Positions 9,372-17,963 of a stretch of 64,000 nucleotides of DNA are shown piece by piece (positions within the stretch are counted from its first letter, which is position 1; every line of letters starts with the position of its first letter). Made by a program: the position numbers and the translations under genes. The stretch covers positions 310,001 through 374,000 of the forward strand of contig WXYP01000003.1 in assembly GCA_009901575.1 (NCBI GenBank), given 5' to 3'. Source of the stretch: Flavobacteriaceae bacterium R38. Lineage in GTDB: Bacteria > Bacteroidota > Bacteroidia > Flavobacteriales > Flavobacteriaceae. The notes beneath the pieces are model-generated. The model was not told the origin of the DNA, did no database searches, and saw only the letters and a program-made list of their open reading frames with translations.

Positions 9372-9445
9372 AGCTATAAGAATCCAAAAAAGAGCTTTTA
9401 TTAAGGCTGCTTATTTTTCATAAAATTTTTATTTACTTTTATGCT

Positions 9446-9922
9446 ATGCAAATGAATACAGAATCTTTTTTTAACGCACTTCGAGAAGGAGATGTGAAAG
9501 AAATTAAATCAATGCTGGAATCTCAGCCAGACTTGGTTAATGCAAAAGATAGCAGAGGCTCAACGGCCTTAGTATTGGCAACTTATTATGATCATGAAGA
9601 TGTTACAAGTCTCTTGTTAGAGTTTAACGCAGCTATAGATGATAAAGATGGAGCTGGAAATACTGCGCTTATGGGAGTTTCCTTTAAAGGATATGAACGT
9701 GTGGCCGAAAATCTTATTAAGAATGGAGCCGATATTAATATGACCAATGGAAATGGAGCTACTGCTCTTATCTATGCTGCTACATTTGGACATGAAAATA
9801 TTGTTAAACTTCTGTTGGCTAACAAAGCAGACCGATCTATCCAGGATGTTAGAGGAAATACAGCTTTAAACCATGCGGAAATGCAGGGGCATAATAATAT
9901 TATCGAATTACTGAAGTCATAA
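9446..9922 (+). CDS. Ankyrin-repeat protein
   Basis: A 158-residue cytoplasmic protein built almost wholly of ankyrin repeats. Four to five units can be read from about residue 5, each carrying the G-x-TAL..A...GHE..V..LL pattern, for instance around 38-60, 71-95, 104-128 and 137-157. Such repeats bind partner proteins. There is no signal peptide and no other domain. The omega-amidase gene begins 32 bases downstream, so they may be co-transcribed. The partner is unknown. Confidence 0.9.
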   Translation: MQMNTESFFNALREGDVKEIKSMLESQPDLVNAKDSRGSTALVLATYYDHEDVTSLLLEFNAAIDDKDGAGNTALMGVSFKGYERVAENLIKNGADINMTNGNGATALIYAATFGHENIVKLLLANKADRSIQDVRGNTALNHAEMQGHNNIIELLKS

Positions 9923-9954
9923 AAAAATAGGCTAAGCATTAGGATTAATATAAT

Positions 9955-10725
9955 ATGGAATCACTTAAACTGGCTCTTATCCAAACTGATCTTTTCTGGG
10001 AACGTCCACAAGAAAACAGGGATAACATTGAAAATCAATTAAACAATATTAATGAGAAGGTTGATATTATTATCTTACCGGAAATGTTTTCCAGCGGATT
10101 TACAATGAATCCGAAAGTAGTTTCAGAAAAAATGGATGGAGAAACTGTTCAATGGATGAAACAAAAAGCTGTAACTACCAATGCCGCTATTTGTGGAAGC
10201 CTGGTTATTGAAGATTCAGATAAATTCTATAATCGTTTTTTATTTGTGAAACCAGATGGTGAAATAGAATGTTATGACAAAAGGCATACGTTTACCTTAG
10301 CTGGTGAACATGAAGTTTATGAAAGCGGGTTAGAAAAGATAATTATTGATTACAAAGGGTGGAAAATATGCCCGTTAATTTGTTATGACCTTCGTTTTCC
10401 GGTATGGGCCAGAAATGTAGAAGATTATGACCTCTTATTGTATGTAGCAAATTGGCCTACACCCAGAATTAATGCCTGGGATGCACTTTTAAAAGCCAGG
10501 GCCATAGAAAACATGTCATACTGTATTGGAGTGAACAGGATAGGAGAAGATGAAAACGGACATGAATATTCAGGACATTCTGCAGTTTATGATGTTTTGG
10601 GAAAACCTATCAACTTTAGCGAAAAGAAAGAGGTTATTATAACAGAAATCTTTAAAAGAGAAATTGAACTGTATCGCAATAAACTAAAGTTTTTACAAGA
10701 TCGCGATACATTCAATCTAAAATAA
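9955..10725 (+). CDS. Nitrilase-family amidohydrolase, omega-amidase (YafV-like)
   Basis: A 256-residue carbon-nitrogen hydrolase with the full catalytic triad: Glu43 in LPEMFSSGF, Lys109 in YDKRHTF and nucleophile Cys143 in ICYDLRFPVWARN. The PEMFSSGFTM and YDLRFPVW motifs fit the YafV/omega-amidase branch, which hydrolyses alpha-keto acid amides such as alpha-ketoglutaramate or alpha-ketosuccinamate released by glutamine or methionine transamination. It is cytoplasmic. Its 3' end overlaps the end of the convergent Ig-like lipoprotein gene by 14 bases. Confidence 0.88.
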   Translation: MESLKLALIQTDLFWERPQENRDNIENQLNNINEKVDIIILPEMFSSGFTMNPKVVSEKMDGETVQWMKQKAVTTNAAICGSLVIEDSDKFYNRFLFVKPDGEIECYDKRHTFTLAGEHEVYESGLEKIIIDYKGWKICPLICYDLRFPVWARNVEDYDLLLYVANWPTPRINAWDALLKARAIENMSYCIGVNRIGEDENGHEYSGHSAVYDVLGKPINFSEKKEVIITEIFKREIELYRNKLKFLQDRDTFNLK

Positions 10726-12322
10726 AACGGTATTGCCGTTCCCAGTTTGCCCTTAGCTCAATAAGATCAGGATAATAGGAAATTCTCTCCGGTTGTAGTT
10801 TTTTAAGATAATTACCGGTATCCCATCTTCTGTTTCCATTAGTGTCGAAAATTACCCTTATTAAATAATTTCCCGGATCTAAATATTCGAAATCATAAAC
10901 GGGTTGAGGTTTATCGACATATTTTTCTTCAATGACATCTCCTTTTTCATTAGTAAGCTGAATAATGAGCGGATACGAAGAAACATTTTGCAGACTGAGA
11001 CCAATGCTCCCGTAATCTGAGTAATCCCTCGAGTTTGCAAAATAATTGAGTGTATCGTTTGTATCACCATAAAAATCTTCCAGAGCCCCGGGAAGTAATC
11101 TCATTTTGTATTCTTCACTTGGTTTAACATCCCAGGTGAGTCTGAATTGATTTTTTAAAGTATCTATTTCTGCATTAAAATTAACTGAAACGGAATCTTT
11201 GTCGAGTAATGAAATTTTATCGATATCGTGCTTAACTAAAGGAGTGTTGGATGAAATGATAAATGGTTTTTCAAATTTGATCATTCGGCGATTTTCCGAT
11301 TTCAATACTAATGAATCTCTATATAAATCTTTGATCCTAACACTAAAAGTATCAACCGCAGCCAAATGAGAAACTTTAAATAATAAAGAATCGGCTTCAA
11401 ATGGAGTAAACCAATAATTCAAAGTGTCTTTATCTATTTCCTTAGCTACTGTATAACGAAAATCATCGGGGGTATCCGAAAGCAATTCTATTTTGATTTC
11501 ATTATCCTGATTTCCTTCATAGCCAAAAATTATACGATTCTTTGATATTAAAGAAGGGTTAGTCGCCCTGTAATCGTTTATCTCTTTGAATAGCTTTAAT
11601 TCATAGACGCTATCTGTAGGAACTTCAATGAAATCTTTTATAAAAGCTATCTTGTCGGTTTTTTGATTGAATAAGTTATTATTAGCAATATCTTTAATAG
11701 CCAACAACATATACTTTCCTGCCCTTAGGTTACTAAGTTGAAAAGTCGTCATGCTATCTAATGTATTCGTAATATAATTTGGTGGTTTTTTGTATATGGT
11801 AGAGTCATTAAAAGTAGAATCAACCTCATAAAGCATCACCGATACAAAATCTTCTGCCTTATTTTTTTTAGCATCAGAAATAAAGCCATTAACGGTTAAC
11901 GAATCAATATAATCTCCTGTAGAAAAAACGTATTTAAAGAATTGGTATGGATTTCCCTCATTATTGTCGACTATACTTTGGCCAAAATTAAATACATAAG
12001 TAGTATTCTCTTTTAAAGTATCTTTTATAGTAATATTAATAGATTTACTAGCACTTCCCTGAGGTCTTATTTCCGGAAACTGATTTAAGGGAGGAGAAAT
12101 AATTAAATGCTTTTGAAGATCTTCTAATTTCACGTATTCGTCAAAAGTGAGTTTAATTTTCTTTGTTTTAAAATCAGTAGTATTAAGTTCCGGAGAAGCT
12201 TTAAGTAATTCAGGAGCTTTTTCATCACGTGGACCTCCGTTAGGAGTTCCTCTTTTAGCGCAATTCATTAACGATAAGAATATCGCTAAAAATAAACTAA
12301 CTCGTATAATTTTATTCCTCAT
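10712..12322 (-). CDS. Ig-like (Big_5) domain lipoprotein
   Basis: A 536-residue lipoprotein with lipidated Cys21 (LMNC). The GGPRDEKAPELLKASPELN segment and the following 100 residues are the bacterial Ig-like domain Big_5 found at the start of a conserved Bacteroidetes family, here with KKIKLTFDEYV and ENTTYVFNFGQSIVDNNEGN. The rest is beta-rich, and a C-terminal part near 465-530 (GNYLIRVIFDTNGNRRWDTGNY) resembles the SpaA/carboxypeptidase-type beta fold. It is probably periplasmic or outer-membrane bound. Function unknown. Ends convergently with a 14-base overlap over the amidase gene. Confidence 0.8.
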   Translation of the reverse strand: MRNKIIRVSLFLAIFLSLMNCAKRGTPNGGPRDEKAPELLKASPELNTTDFKTKKIKLTFDEYVKLEDLQKHLIISPPLNQFPEIRPQGSASKSINITIKDTLKENTTYVFNFGQSIVDNNEGNPYQFFKYVFSTGDYIDSLTVNGFISDAKKNKAEDFVSVMLYEVDSTFNDSTIYKKPPNYITNTLDSMTTFQLSNLRAGKYMLLAIKDIANNNLFNQKTDKIAFIKDFIEVPTDSVYELKLFKEINDYRATNPSLISKNRIIFGYEGNQDNEIKIELLSDTPDDFRYTVAKEIDKDTLNYWFTPFEADSLLFKVSHLAAVDTFSVRIKDLYRDSLVLKSENRRMIKFEKPFIISSNTPLVKHDIDKISLLDKDSVSVNFNAEIDTLKNQFRLTWDVKPSEEYKMRLLPGALEDFYGDTNDTLNYFANSRDYSDYGSIGLSLQNVSSYPLIIQLTNEKGDVIEEKYVDKPQPVYDFEYLDPGNYLIRVIFDTNGNRRWDTGNYLKKLQPERISYYPDLIELRANWERQYRFILD

Positions 12323-12451
12323 TGCGTCTGCGCCTGTTTTGCTGCAAAATAACGATTATTTTTAGTAAAGATAAAATACGATTTTGCAAATTGTAGTTTA
12401 AGAGATCATCTTTAACAGCATCTTAGTAATTTAATGCATGATAAGGAAAAT

Positions 12452-13150
12452 TCAATAAGTCACCGCCATAGTAACAACACTGATTTTAACGTTTTCTATA
12501 CTTTGGAATACTTTGGCACAAGCTTCTAACGTAGCACCGGTTGTAATGACGTCATCTACTAATAAAATATGCTTATTGTTTAGATTTACATTGGAGGTAT
12601 TGTGAAGTACAAAAACAGAATTGTCATTTTGCCAGCGAGTAACTCTGTTCTTAAAGGTTTGGGTTTGCGTATTAGAACTTTTTACTAAAATAGTGTCATT
12701 GTATGTCGCATGAATACCCTCTGCTATATTTTTTGCAAAAAGAGATACCTGGTTATATCCTCTTTTATGAAGTTTTTTTATGTGTAAGGGTACTGGAATT
12801 ACGATGTCGATATTTTGGTAGTCGTTACATTCTTTAAGTTCATCGGCCATCCATTGACCAATATATGCACCAATTTGCTCTTGCCCTTTATATTTTAAAT
12901 GATGGATAAGTTGCTGTACAATACTCTTTTTTTCAAAATGAAAAAATGCTGTCGCATTCTCAACAGGAACTCTTCCATAGAATATTTTCTTCACAGGATT
13001 TTCTTTTATTCTGTGATAATTAGTGAGTGGTAATTCATGCCTGCAGTTTGTGCAGATGGATTTTTCGTTACGAAGAAGCAAAGAATTACACCCCAAACAA
13101 AGATTGGGAAAGAAAAGACTTTCAATATCATTTAGTATATTTACCAGCAT
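12452..13150 (-). CDS. comF: ComF family protein (phosphoribosyltransferase fold)
   Basis: A 232-residue protein from ATG 13150; a TTG at 13174 would add only eight mostly Leu residues and is less likely. The N-terminus has a double zinc knuckle with Cys18, Cys21, Cys33 and Cys36. The C-terminal half is a type I phosphoribosyltransferase fold with the PRPP loop ILLVDDVITTGATLEAC and an upstream VIPVPLHIKKLHKRGYNQ. ComF proteins take part in uptake or processing of transforming DNA in competent bacteria; their enzymatic activity is unclear. It is divergent from the coiled-coil membrane protein gene 45 bases away. Confidence 0.9.
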   Translation of the reverse strand: MLVNILNDIESLFFPNLCLGCNSLLLRNEKSICTNCRHELPLTNYHRIKENPVKKIFYGRVPVENATAFFHFEKKSIVQQLIHHLKYKGQEQIGAYIGQWMADELKECNDYQNIDIVIPVPLHIKKLHKRGYNQVSLFAKNIAEGIHATYNDTILVKSSNTQTQTFKNRVTRWQNDNSVFVLHNTSNVNLNNKHILLVDDVITTGATLEACAKVFQSIENVKISVVTMAVTY

Positions 13151-13194
13151 AAAAAGCAATAATAGCAGAGACAACCAAAGCTAAACAAAAATTG

Positions 13195-14118
13195 ATGAAG
13201 CCGCAAAACAAACAATTAGGTCAGAAAATAATACTAGGGGCATTATTCCTGGCCATTGCTTCTTTGATTAGTTTAACCTATTTCAATTATATGGAGAGTG
13301 GCGAAAAAGCCTCTTTTCTGACTAGTGAAAAAGAAATGATCATTAAAGATCTAAAACAGATGCAGGAGAGTTTTGGTGAATTGACAGAAGCCAAGGGTAA
13401 GATCGCTGTTGAAATTAAAGAGAATAGAGAAAGAATAAACATTTTGTTAGATTCTTTGGATAGAATGGAAGTCGATTATAATGTTCTTCAAGCATATCGT
13501 GGAGAATTATCCAGTCTGAGAAATGAAAATGAACGTTACCGTAAAATCATTGATTCTATTCAATATCAAAACTTATTATTAGAACGGGAAGTAGATATCA
13601 GTAGATTGAAAATAAATGAATTAGGAGAGTACACCGAAGCACTTAAAGATACTAATGAATTATTGTCTAATCGCAGAGATTCGTTAATGAGTTTGAATTC
13701 TGAACTTACTGATAAAATTACCGAAGGATCTATTTTGAATATCTATAATTTAAAAGGAGCTTCTTATAGATCGCGCTCTAATGGTAAAGTAGTATCTACG
13801 CATCGGGCAAGTAAAACAGAATTGATAAGAGCTTGTTTTGTTATCCTGCCCAATAAATTATTAAAAGACATAGATAATGAAATTTACCTTCAGATCATTG
13901 ATCCGAAAAATAATGTAATAGGAGGAAAAGAGAGGGTTAAATTTGGAGATAAGATTCTGGTATTTAGTAAAAGGATACCTATCATAGTAAAAGATAAACC
14001 TATTGATATTTGTGATTATGTAACCACAAAACAGGAAAAGGTTAACAAAGGTAATTATACAGTTAATGTTTTTTATCAGGAAAAACTACTTGCCACCTCT
14101 ATTTTTCAGCTCAAATAA
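13195..14118 (+). CDS. Membrane-anchored coiled-coil protein
   Basis: A 307-residue protein counted from ATG 13195 (a TTG codon directly precedes it). One transmembrane helix lies at about 10-30 after a short Lys-rich N-terminus. A long coiled coil follows (about 38-180, heptads rich in Leu, Glu and Lys). The C-terminal ~120 residues form a beta-rich domain (from ILNIYNLKGASYRSRS to the end) that I associate with a recurrent Bacteroidetes family of unknown function. The bulk is likely periplasmic. glyS follows 36 bases later but has its own -7 box. Confidence 0.75.
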   Translation: MKPQNKQLGQKIILGALFLAIASLISLTYFNYMESGEKASFLTSEKEMIIKDLKQMQESFGELTEAKGKIAVEIKENRERINILLDSLDRMEVDYNVLQAYRGELSSLRNENERYRKIIDSIQYQNLLLEREVDISRLKINELGEYTEALKDTNELLSNRRDSLMSLNSELTDKITEGSILNIYNLKGASYRSRSNGKVVSTHRASKTELIRACFVILPNKLLKDIDNEIYLQIIDPKNNVIGGKERVKFGDKILVFSKRIPIIVKDKPIDICDYVTTKQEKVNKGNYTVNVFYQEKLLATSIFQLK

Positions 14119-14142
14119 CTAATAAATTGATTCTAAAAATTC

Positions 14143-14150
14143 TATTTTTG
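14143..14150 (+). promoter_or_regulatory. -7 box (TATTTTTG) for glyS, predicted leaderless mRNA
   Basis: TATTTTTG fits the TAnnTTTG consensus exactly and ends only 4 bases before the glyS ATG at 14155. Transcription from it would begin at or next to the start codon, giving a leaderless message. The nearest TTG (14127-14129) is only 13 bases upstream of the box, shorter than usual. Confidence 0.5.
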
Positions 14151-14154
14151 CCAA

Positions 14155-15696
14155 ATGGCAAATAAGGAAGAGCTTTTTAAGAAGGTAATATCACATGCAA
14201 AAGAATACGGTTATGTATTCCCTTCAAGTGAAATATATGATGGCTTAAGTGCTGTCTACGATTATGGTCAGCGCGGAGTTGAACTCAAGAAAAATATTCG
14301 AGAATATTGGTGGAAAGCTATGGTGCAGATGCACGAAAATATAGTGGGTATTGATGCTGCTATATTTATGCATCCTACTACCTGGAAGGCTTCTGGCCAT
14401 GTTGATGCTTTTAGTGATCCGCTTATTGATAATAAAGATTCTAAGAAAAGGTACAGAGCAGATGTCCTTGTAGAAGATTATGTTGCAAAAATTGAAAGTA
14501 AAATAGATAAAGAAGTAGCCAAAGCTGCAAAAAGATTTGGGGATTCTTTTGATAAAAAACAATTCCTGGAAACCAATCAACGTGTTCTGGGGTATAAAGA
14601 AAAAGGAGATGCCATTTTAAAACGTTTGGGTGCTTCTTTAGAAAAAGAAGATCTTGCAGATGTAAAAGCTTTAATTGAAGAATTAGGAATTTCAGATCCT
14701 GAAAGCGGATCAAAAAACTGGACAGATGTCAAGCAATTTAACTTAATGTTTGGCACTAAGTTAGGTGCTTCTGCAGAAAGTGCAATGGATTTATACCTGA
14801 GGCCAGAAACTGCGCAAGGGATTTTTGTAAATTTCTTAAATGTTCAAAAAACGGGTAGAATGAAGATTCCGTTTGGAATTGCTCAGACCGGGAAAGCATT
14901 TCGTAATGAAATTGTTGCCCGCCAGTTTATTTTCAGAATGCGTGAATTTGAACAAATGGAGATGCAATTCTTTATCAAACCAGGGACTCAAAAAGAATGG
15001 TATGAGCACTGGAAAGAAACCCGTTTAAAATGGCATTTGTCATTAGGAATGGGAGAAGATAATTACCGTTTTCACGATCATGAAAAACTTGCACATTACG
15101 CAGACGCTGCAGCCGATATAGAGTTTAAATTTCCTTTTGGATTTAAAGAATTGGAAGGAATTCATTCCAGAACCGATTTTGATTTAGGAAAACATGAAGA
15201 ATTTTCAGGAAAGAAACTTCAATACTTTGATCCGGAAGTAAACGAACGATATACTCCATATGTTTTGGAAACATCTATAGGCTTAGATCGTATGTTTTTA
15301 GCGGTATTGTCTAATTCATTACAAGAAGAAACTTTGGAAGATGGTTCTACACGTACGGTATTAAAATTACCAGCTGTGCTGGCTCCTACTAAGGCAGCAA
15401 TCCTTCCATTAGTGAAAAAAGATGGCTTGCCAGAAGTTGCTCGTAAAATTATAGATGATTTAAAATGGGATTTCAATGTACAGTATGATGAAAAAGATGC
15501 TGTAGGAAGACGTTACAGAAGACAAGATGCTGCAGGAACACCATTTTGTGTAACTGTAGATCATCAAACGCTGGAAGATCAAACAGTAACCATTCGTCAT
15601 AGAGATACAATGCAACAGGAAAGAGTAAATATTGATCAGCTTCGTACGATGATTGGAAAAGAGGTTGATATGAGAAACTGGTTAATGAAAATGTAA
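14155..15696 (+). CDS. glyS: Glycyl-tRNA synthetase (single-chain, class II)
   Basis: A 513-residue class II synthetase of the dimeric eukaryotic/archaeal type, which charges tRNA-Gly with glycine in the cytoplasm. Visible motifs: HPTTWKASGHVDAFSDP near 65-80, YLRPETAQGIFVNF (about 220-233), the class II motif 2 region GKAFRNEI...RMREFEQMEMQFF (about 246-275) and motif 3 with YVLETSIGLDRMFLAVL (about 370-387). The anticodon-binding domain occupies the last ~100 residues, ending in VTIRHRDTMQQERV. The 513-residue length is ordinary for this type in Bacteroidetes. Confidence 0.97.
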   Translation: MANKEELFKKVISHAKEYGYVFPSSEIYDGLSAVYDYGQRGVELKKNIREYWWKAMVQMHENIVGIDAAIFMHPTTWKASGHVDAFSDPLIDNKDSKKRYRADVLVEDYVAKIESKIDKEVAKAAKRFGDSFDKKQFLETNQRVLGYKEKGDAILKRLGASLEKEDLADVKALIEELGISDPESGSKNWTDVKQFNLMFGTKLGASAESAMDLYLRPETAQGIFVNFLNVQKTGRMKIPFGIAQTGKAFRNEIVARQFIFRMREFEQMEMQFFIKPGTQKEWYEHWKETRLKWHLSLGMGEDNYRFHDHEKLAHYADAAADIEFKFPFGFKELEGIHSRTDFDLGKHEEFSGKKLQYFDPEVNERYTPYVLETSIGLDRMFLAVLSNSLQEETLEDGSTRTVLKLPAVLAPTKAAILPLVKKDGLPEVARKIIDDLKWDFNVQYDEKDAVGRRYRRQDAAGTPFCVTVDHQTLEDQTVTIRHRDTMQQERVNIDQLRTMIGKEVDMRNWLMKM

Positions 15697-15725
15697 AGAA
15701 TAATTTATTCCTGTAAGGAAGATAT

Positions 15726-15760
15726 AAAAAAGGCTTATAAATTTTTATAAGCCTTTTTTA
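15726..15760. terminator. Bidirectional terminator between glyS and a peptide gene
   Basis: GGCTTATAA (15732-15740) pairs perfectly with TTATAAGCC (15745-15753) around a 4-base loop, extended by A residues before and T residues after. It can end glyS on the plus strand and the convergent peptide gene (stop at 15776) on the minus strand. Confidence 0.85.
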
Positions 15761-15775
15761 TATTAATAAATAAAT

Positions 15776-16000
15776 TTATCTGATTCCTACTTCACAAATA
15801 TTTACAATACTTTCTCCACAATTGTTAAAGTCGATAGTAAACTCTCCACAGTCGGGAATTTGAGTAGGGCCAGGAGGGCATATTGCATTAACAGAATCTT
15901 CAGTATTAATAGAGTTACCTCCCTGAACACCCTTTTTGTGTAAATCGGAAACTACTTTTTTGTTTAAAAATAATCTGGAACTTAAATTCTTTTTTTTCAT
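15776..16000 (-). CDS. Double-glycine-leader peptide precursor, four-Cys core
   Basis: A 74-residue precursor whose 28-residue leader has the MKKKNL..LFLNKK start and ends in VQGG, as in Bacteroidetes lanthipeptide-like precursors. The predicted 46-residue core holds four Cys at core 13, 23, 33 and 41, spaced almost every ten residues, plus a PPGP turn and several Ser/Thr. Another precursor with a similar leader but an unrelated core lies 82 bases upstream on the same strand. No maturation enzyme is in the window. The product's activity is unknown. Confidence 0.65.
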   Translation of the reverse strand: MKKKNLSSRLFLNKKVVSDLHKKGVQGGNSINTEDSVNAICPPGPTQIPDCGEFTIDFNNCGESIVNICEVGIR

Positions 16001-16082
16001 ATTAAAAATTTTTAATAGTTAATTATTATAAAAAATGACTTGATGAATGTCTGATCATTTTTCTTTTCTCTTATTTTAATAA

Positions 16083-16277
16083 CTAGTAAGTAATAGTACA
16101 ATTTACACATGTTGGCGCACCTCCAAGAGATCCACATCTTAGGGTAGTATTAGCTCCATCTCCATCAGTAAGATTCCCTTGAGGATCATCGTCGCCTCCC
16201 TTTAACTTTCTTGTGTGTAAATCTGAAATTACTTTTTTGTTTAACGATAGTTTTGAATTAAGAATTTCCTTTTTCAT
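16083..16277 (-). CDS. Double-glycine-leader peptide precursor, three-Cys core
   Basis: A 64-residue precursor. The 28-residue leader contains KLSLNKKVISDLH and ends in LKGG; it agrees with the leader of the next peptide at most positions (NKKVxSDLH shared). The 36-residue core begins with three Asp, continues through a Gly/Asn/Asp/Thr-rich part and ends with three Cys (core 20, 29, 32) and a CTITY tail. The sharply different cores under similar leaders suggest one processing machine, encoded elsewhere, acting on several products. Confidence 0.65.
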   Translation of the reverse strand: MKKEILNSKLSLNKKVISDLHTRKLKGGDDDPQGNLTDGDGANTTLRCGSLGGAPTCVNCTITY

Positions 16278-16494
16278 GATTGAAATTTTTATTGATTAAC
16301 AATCATAAAGTTACATATAAAAAGTAAGAAAAATCTATTTCATGAAGAAAGGAAAGGATTTTTAACTAAAGCTTGCTTTATGATAATTTTTGAGTTAAAA
16401 TTCGACAATTTAACCGTAAAAAAAAGAAGGTTTTTGCACATTAATAGATGTTGTTTTACGAGCTATCTTTAGAAAAAACTTAGCTTACAAGCTT

Positions 16495-17019
16495 TTAGAA
16501 TCTAAAACCGATAGAAATTCCTCCGCGTCCAATAAATTCAAAGTTTCTGTCGTCAGAATTAAAGATATTTCTCCCTACACCCAGATTAATTTCTGCGATG
16601 AAATTCCTTTTAGTGATAAATTTTCCTCCGATGCCTATTCCAAGAGCAAAATCGGTTATATTGTCTTCCTGTAGGTCAATTACATCTCCTAGAAAAATTT
16701 GTACAATACCGTCATCGGTTGAATTAAGCATTCCGAAGCCTTCAACAAAAAAACCTGCAGCTGGCTTTTTTCCAAAATAAAAACGATAATAAGGAGCGAT
16801 GTAATAATTAATATCTACATCATCGTCAAAAGATACTAATCCACTTATCCCAATAGCAGATTCTTCATTGAGAATTCGCTCATAAGTTACCTCTAATGAA
16901 CCTCCAATTAGAAGAAGGCCATTGATTTTCAATTCGTTTTTTTTAAAATCCTGATTGCTTTCTTGAGCAAATCCGAGAACAGAAACTATCAAAAAAATAG
17001 CTAATAAAACTTTTTTCAT
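16495..17019 (-). CDS. Outer-membrane beta-barrel protein
   Basis: A 174-residue protein with a clear signal peptide ending near FAQES (about residue 19-20). The rest is alternating amphipathic beta strands with Gly and aromatic residues (for example YYIAPYYRFYFG, FFVEGFG and LGIGIGGKFI) and ends in GISIGFRF, a terminal aromatic strand. This fits a small 8-stranded outer-membrane barrel. Its role is not known. It is a single gene flanked by noncoding DNA. Confidence 0.82.
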   Translation of the reverse strand: MKKVLLAIFLIVSVLGFAQESNQDFKKNELKINGLLLIGGSLEVTYERILNEESAIGISGLVSFDDDVDINYYIAPYYRFYFGKKPAAGFFVEGFGMLNSTDDGIVQIFLGDVIDLQEDNITDFALGIGIGGKFITKRNFIAEINLGVGRNIFNSDDRNFEFIGRGGISIGFRF

Positions 17020-17192
17020 GTTTAGGTTTGTTTGTTAAGTATTAGATGCTAAAGTTAAAATTAAGTTGCGTTTTTCTGGAAATAATATTTTTAACTCATG
17101 TAAAAGATATAAATTTTGACTTAGATATAATAAGAAATTTTTAAGAGGAACATTTTCTCTAATATTGGTATTTTAGCATAAAATTTAAACTT

Positions 17193-17957
17193 GTGAAAAT
17201 AATTTCTTATAACGTAAACGGCATACGCGCTGCAATTAATAAAGGTTTTTTAGAATGGCTGGAACAAACGGGGCCAGATGTGATATGCCTTCAGGAAATT
17301 AAAGCACAAAAAGACCAATTTGATGTTACTGCTTTTGAAAAGATAGGATACAGCTATCACTATTGGTTTAGTGCTCAGAAAAAAGGATACAGCGGGGTTG
17401 CTATTCTTTCTAAGATAGCCCCGGATCATGTGGAATATGGAACAGGAATAGACTATATGGACAACGAAGGAAGAAATTTGAGAGTTGATATCAACGGAGT
17501 TTCTATCATGAGCATGTATTTACCGTCCGGAACTAATGTAGATCGTATAAATTTTAAATTAAAGTATATGGAAGATTTTCAGAAATATGCCGATAATTTA
17601 AGAAAAGAATTGCCAAACCTTATTGTTTGTGGAGATTACAATATTTGTCATGAAGCTATAGATATTCATGACCCGGTAAGAAATAAAAATGTTTCCGGAT
17701 TTTTACCTGTTGAAAGGGAATGGATCGGTAATTTTATAAAAAGTGGTTTCATCGATTCTTTCAGACATTTTAATAAAGAACCTCATAATTATTCCTGGTG
17801 GAGTTACAGAGCAAATTCCAGGGCAAAAAATAAAGGTTGGCGATTAGATTATGCCATGGTTTCAGAATCTTTACAAGAAAAATTAAAAAGAGCCGTTATA
17901 CTCTCAGAAGCTAAACATAGCGACCATTGCCCCATCTTAGTTGAATTAAAAAATTAA
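17193..17957 (+). CDS. xth: Exodeoxyribonuclease III
   Basis: A 254-residue enzyme of the EEP fold beginning at a GTG codon with MKIISYNVNGIR. Catalytic residues visible: Asn7, Glu35 (CLQEIKAQ), the CGDYNICHEAID motif with Asp and Asn, and the C-terminal KHSDHCPI with Asp-His. WWSYRANSRAKNKGWRLDY is diagnostic of the xth/AP endonuclease branch. It cuts DNA 5' of abasic sites and removes 3' blocks in base excision repair. Unlike the secreted EEP gene at 0.8-1.9 kb it has no signal peptide. The OmpA lipoprotein gene follows 6 bases later. Confidence 0.95.
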   Translation: MKIISYNVNGIRAAINKGFLEWLEQTGPDVICLQEIKAQKDQFDVTAFEKIGYSYHYWFSAQKKGYSGVAILSKIAPDHVEYGTGIDYMDNEGRNLRVDINGVSIMSMYLPSGTNVDRINFKLKYMEDFQKYADNLRKELPNLIVCGDYNICHEAIDIHDPVRNKNVSGFLPVEREWIGNFIKSGFIDSFRHFNKEPHNYSWWSYRANSRAKNKGWRLDYAMVSESLQEKLKRAVILSEAKHSDHCPILVELKN

Positions 17958-17963
17958 TAAGAT

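Larger units (their letters stand above)
8949..9445. other. 497-base gene-free region with an inverted repeat and an orphan terminator
   Basis: This AT-rich stretch separates the minus-strand peptide gene from the plus-strand ankyrin gene. I see no convincing coding sequence. It contains an 8-bp perfect inverted repeat TTGTTATT/AATAACAA (9201-9208 and 9212-9219) and a strong plus-strand terminator (9339-9371) with no plus-strand gene before it. A small RNA or a regulated leader is possible, but unproven. Confidence 0.5.

Noticed and set aside
13172-13174. TTG as the comF start
   Set aside because: An ATG at 13150 leads directly into the zinc-knuckle domain; the extra residues are a run of Leu with no function.
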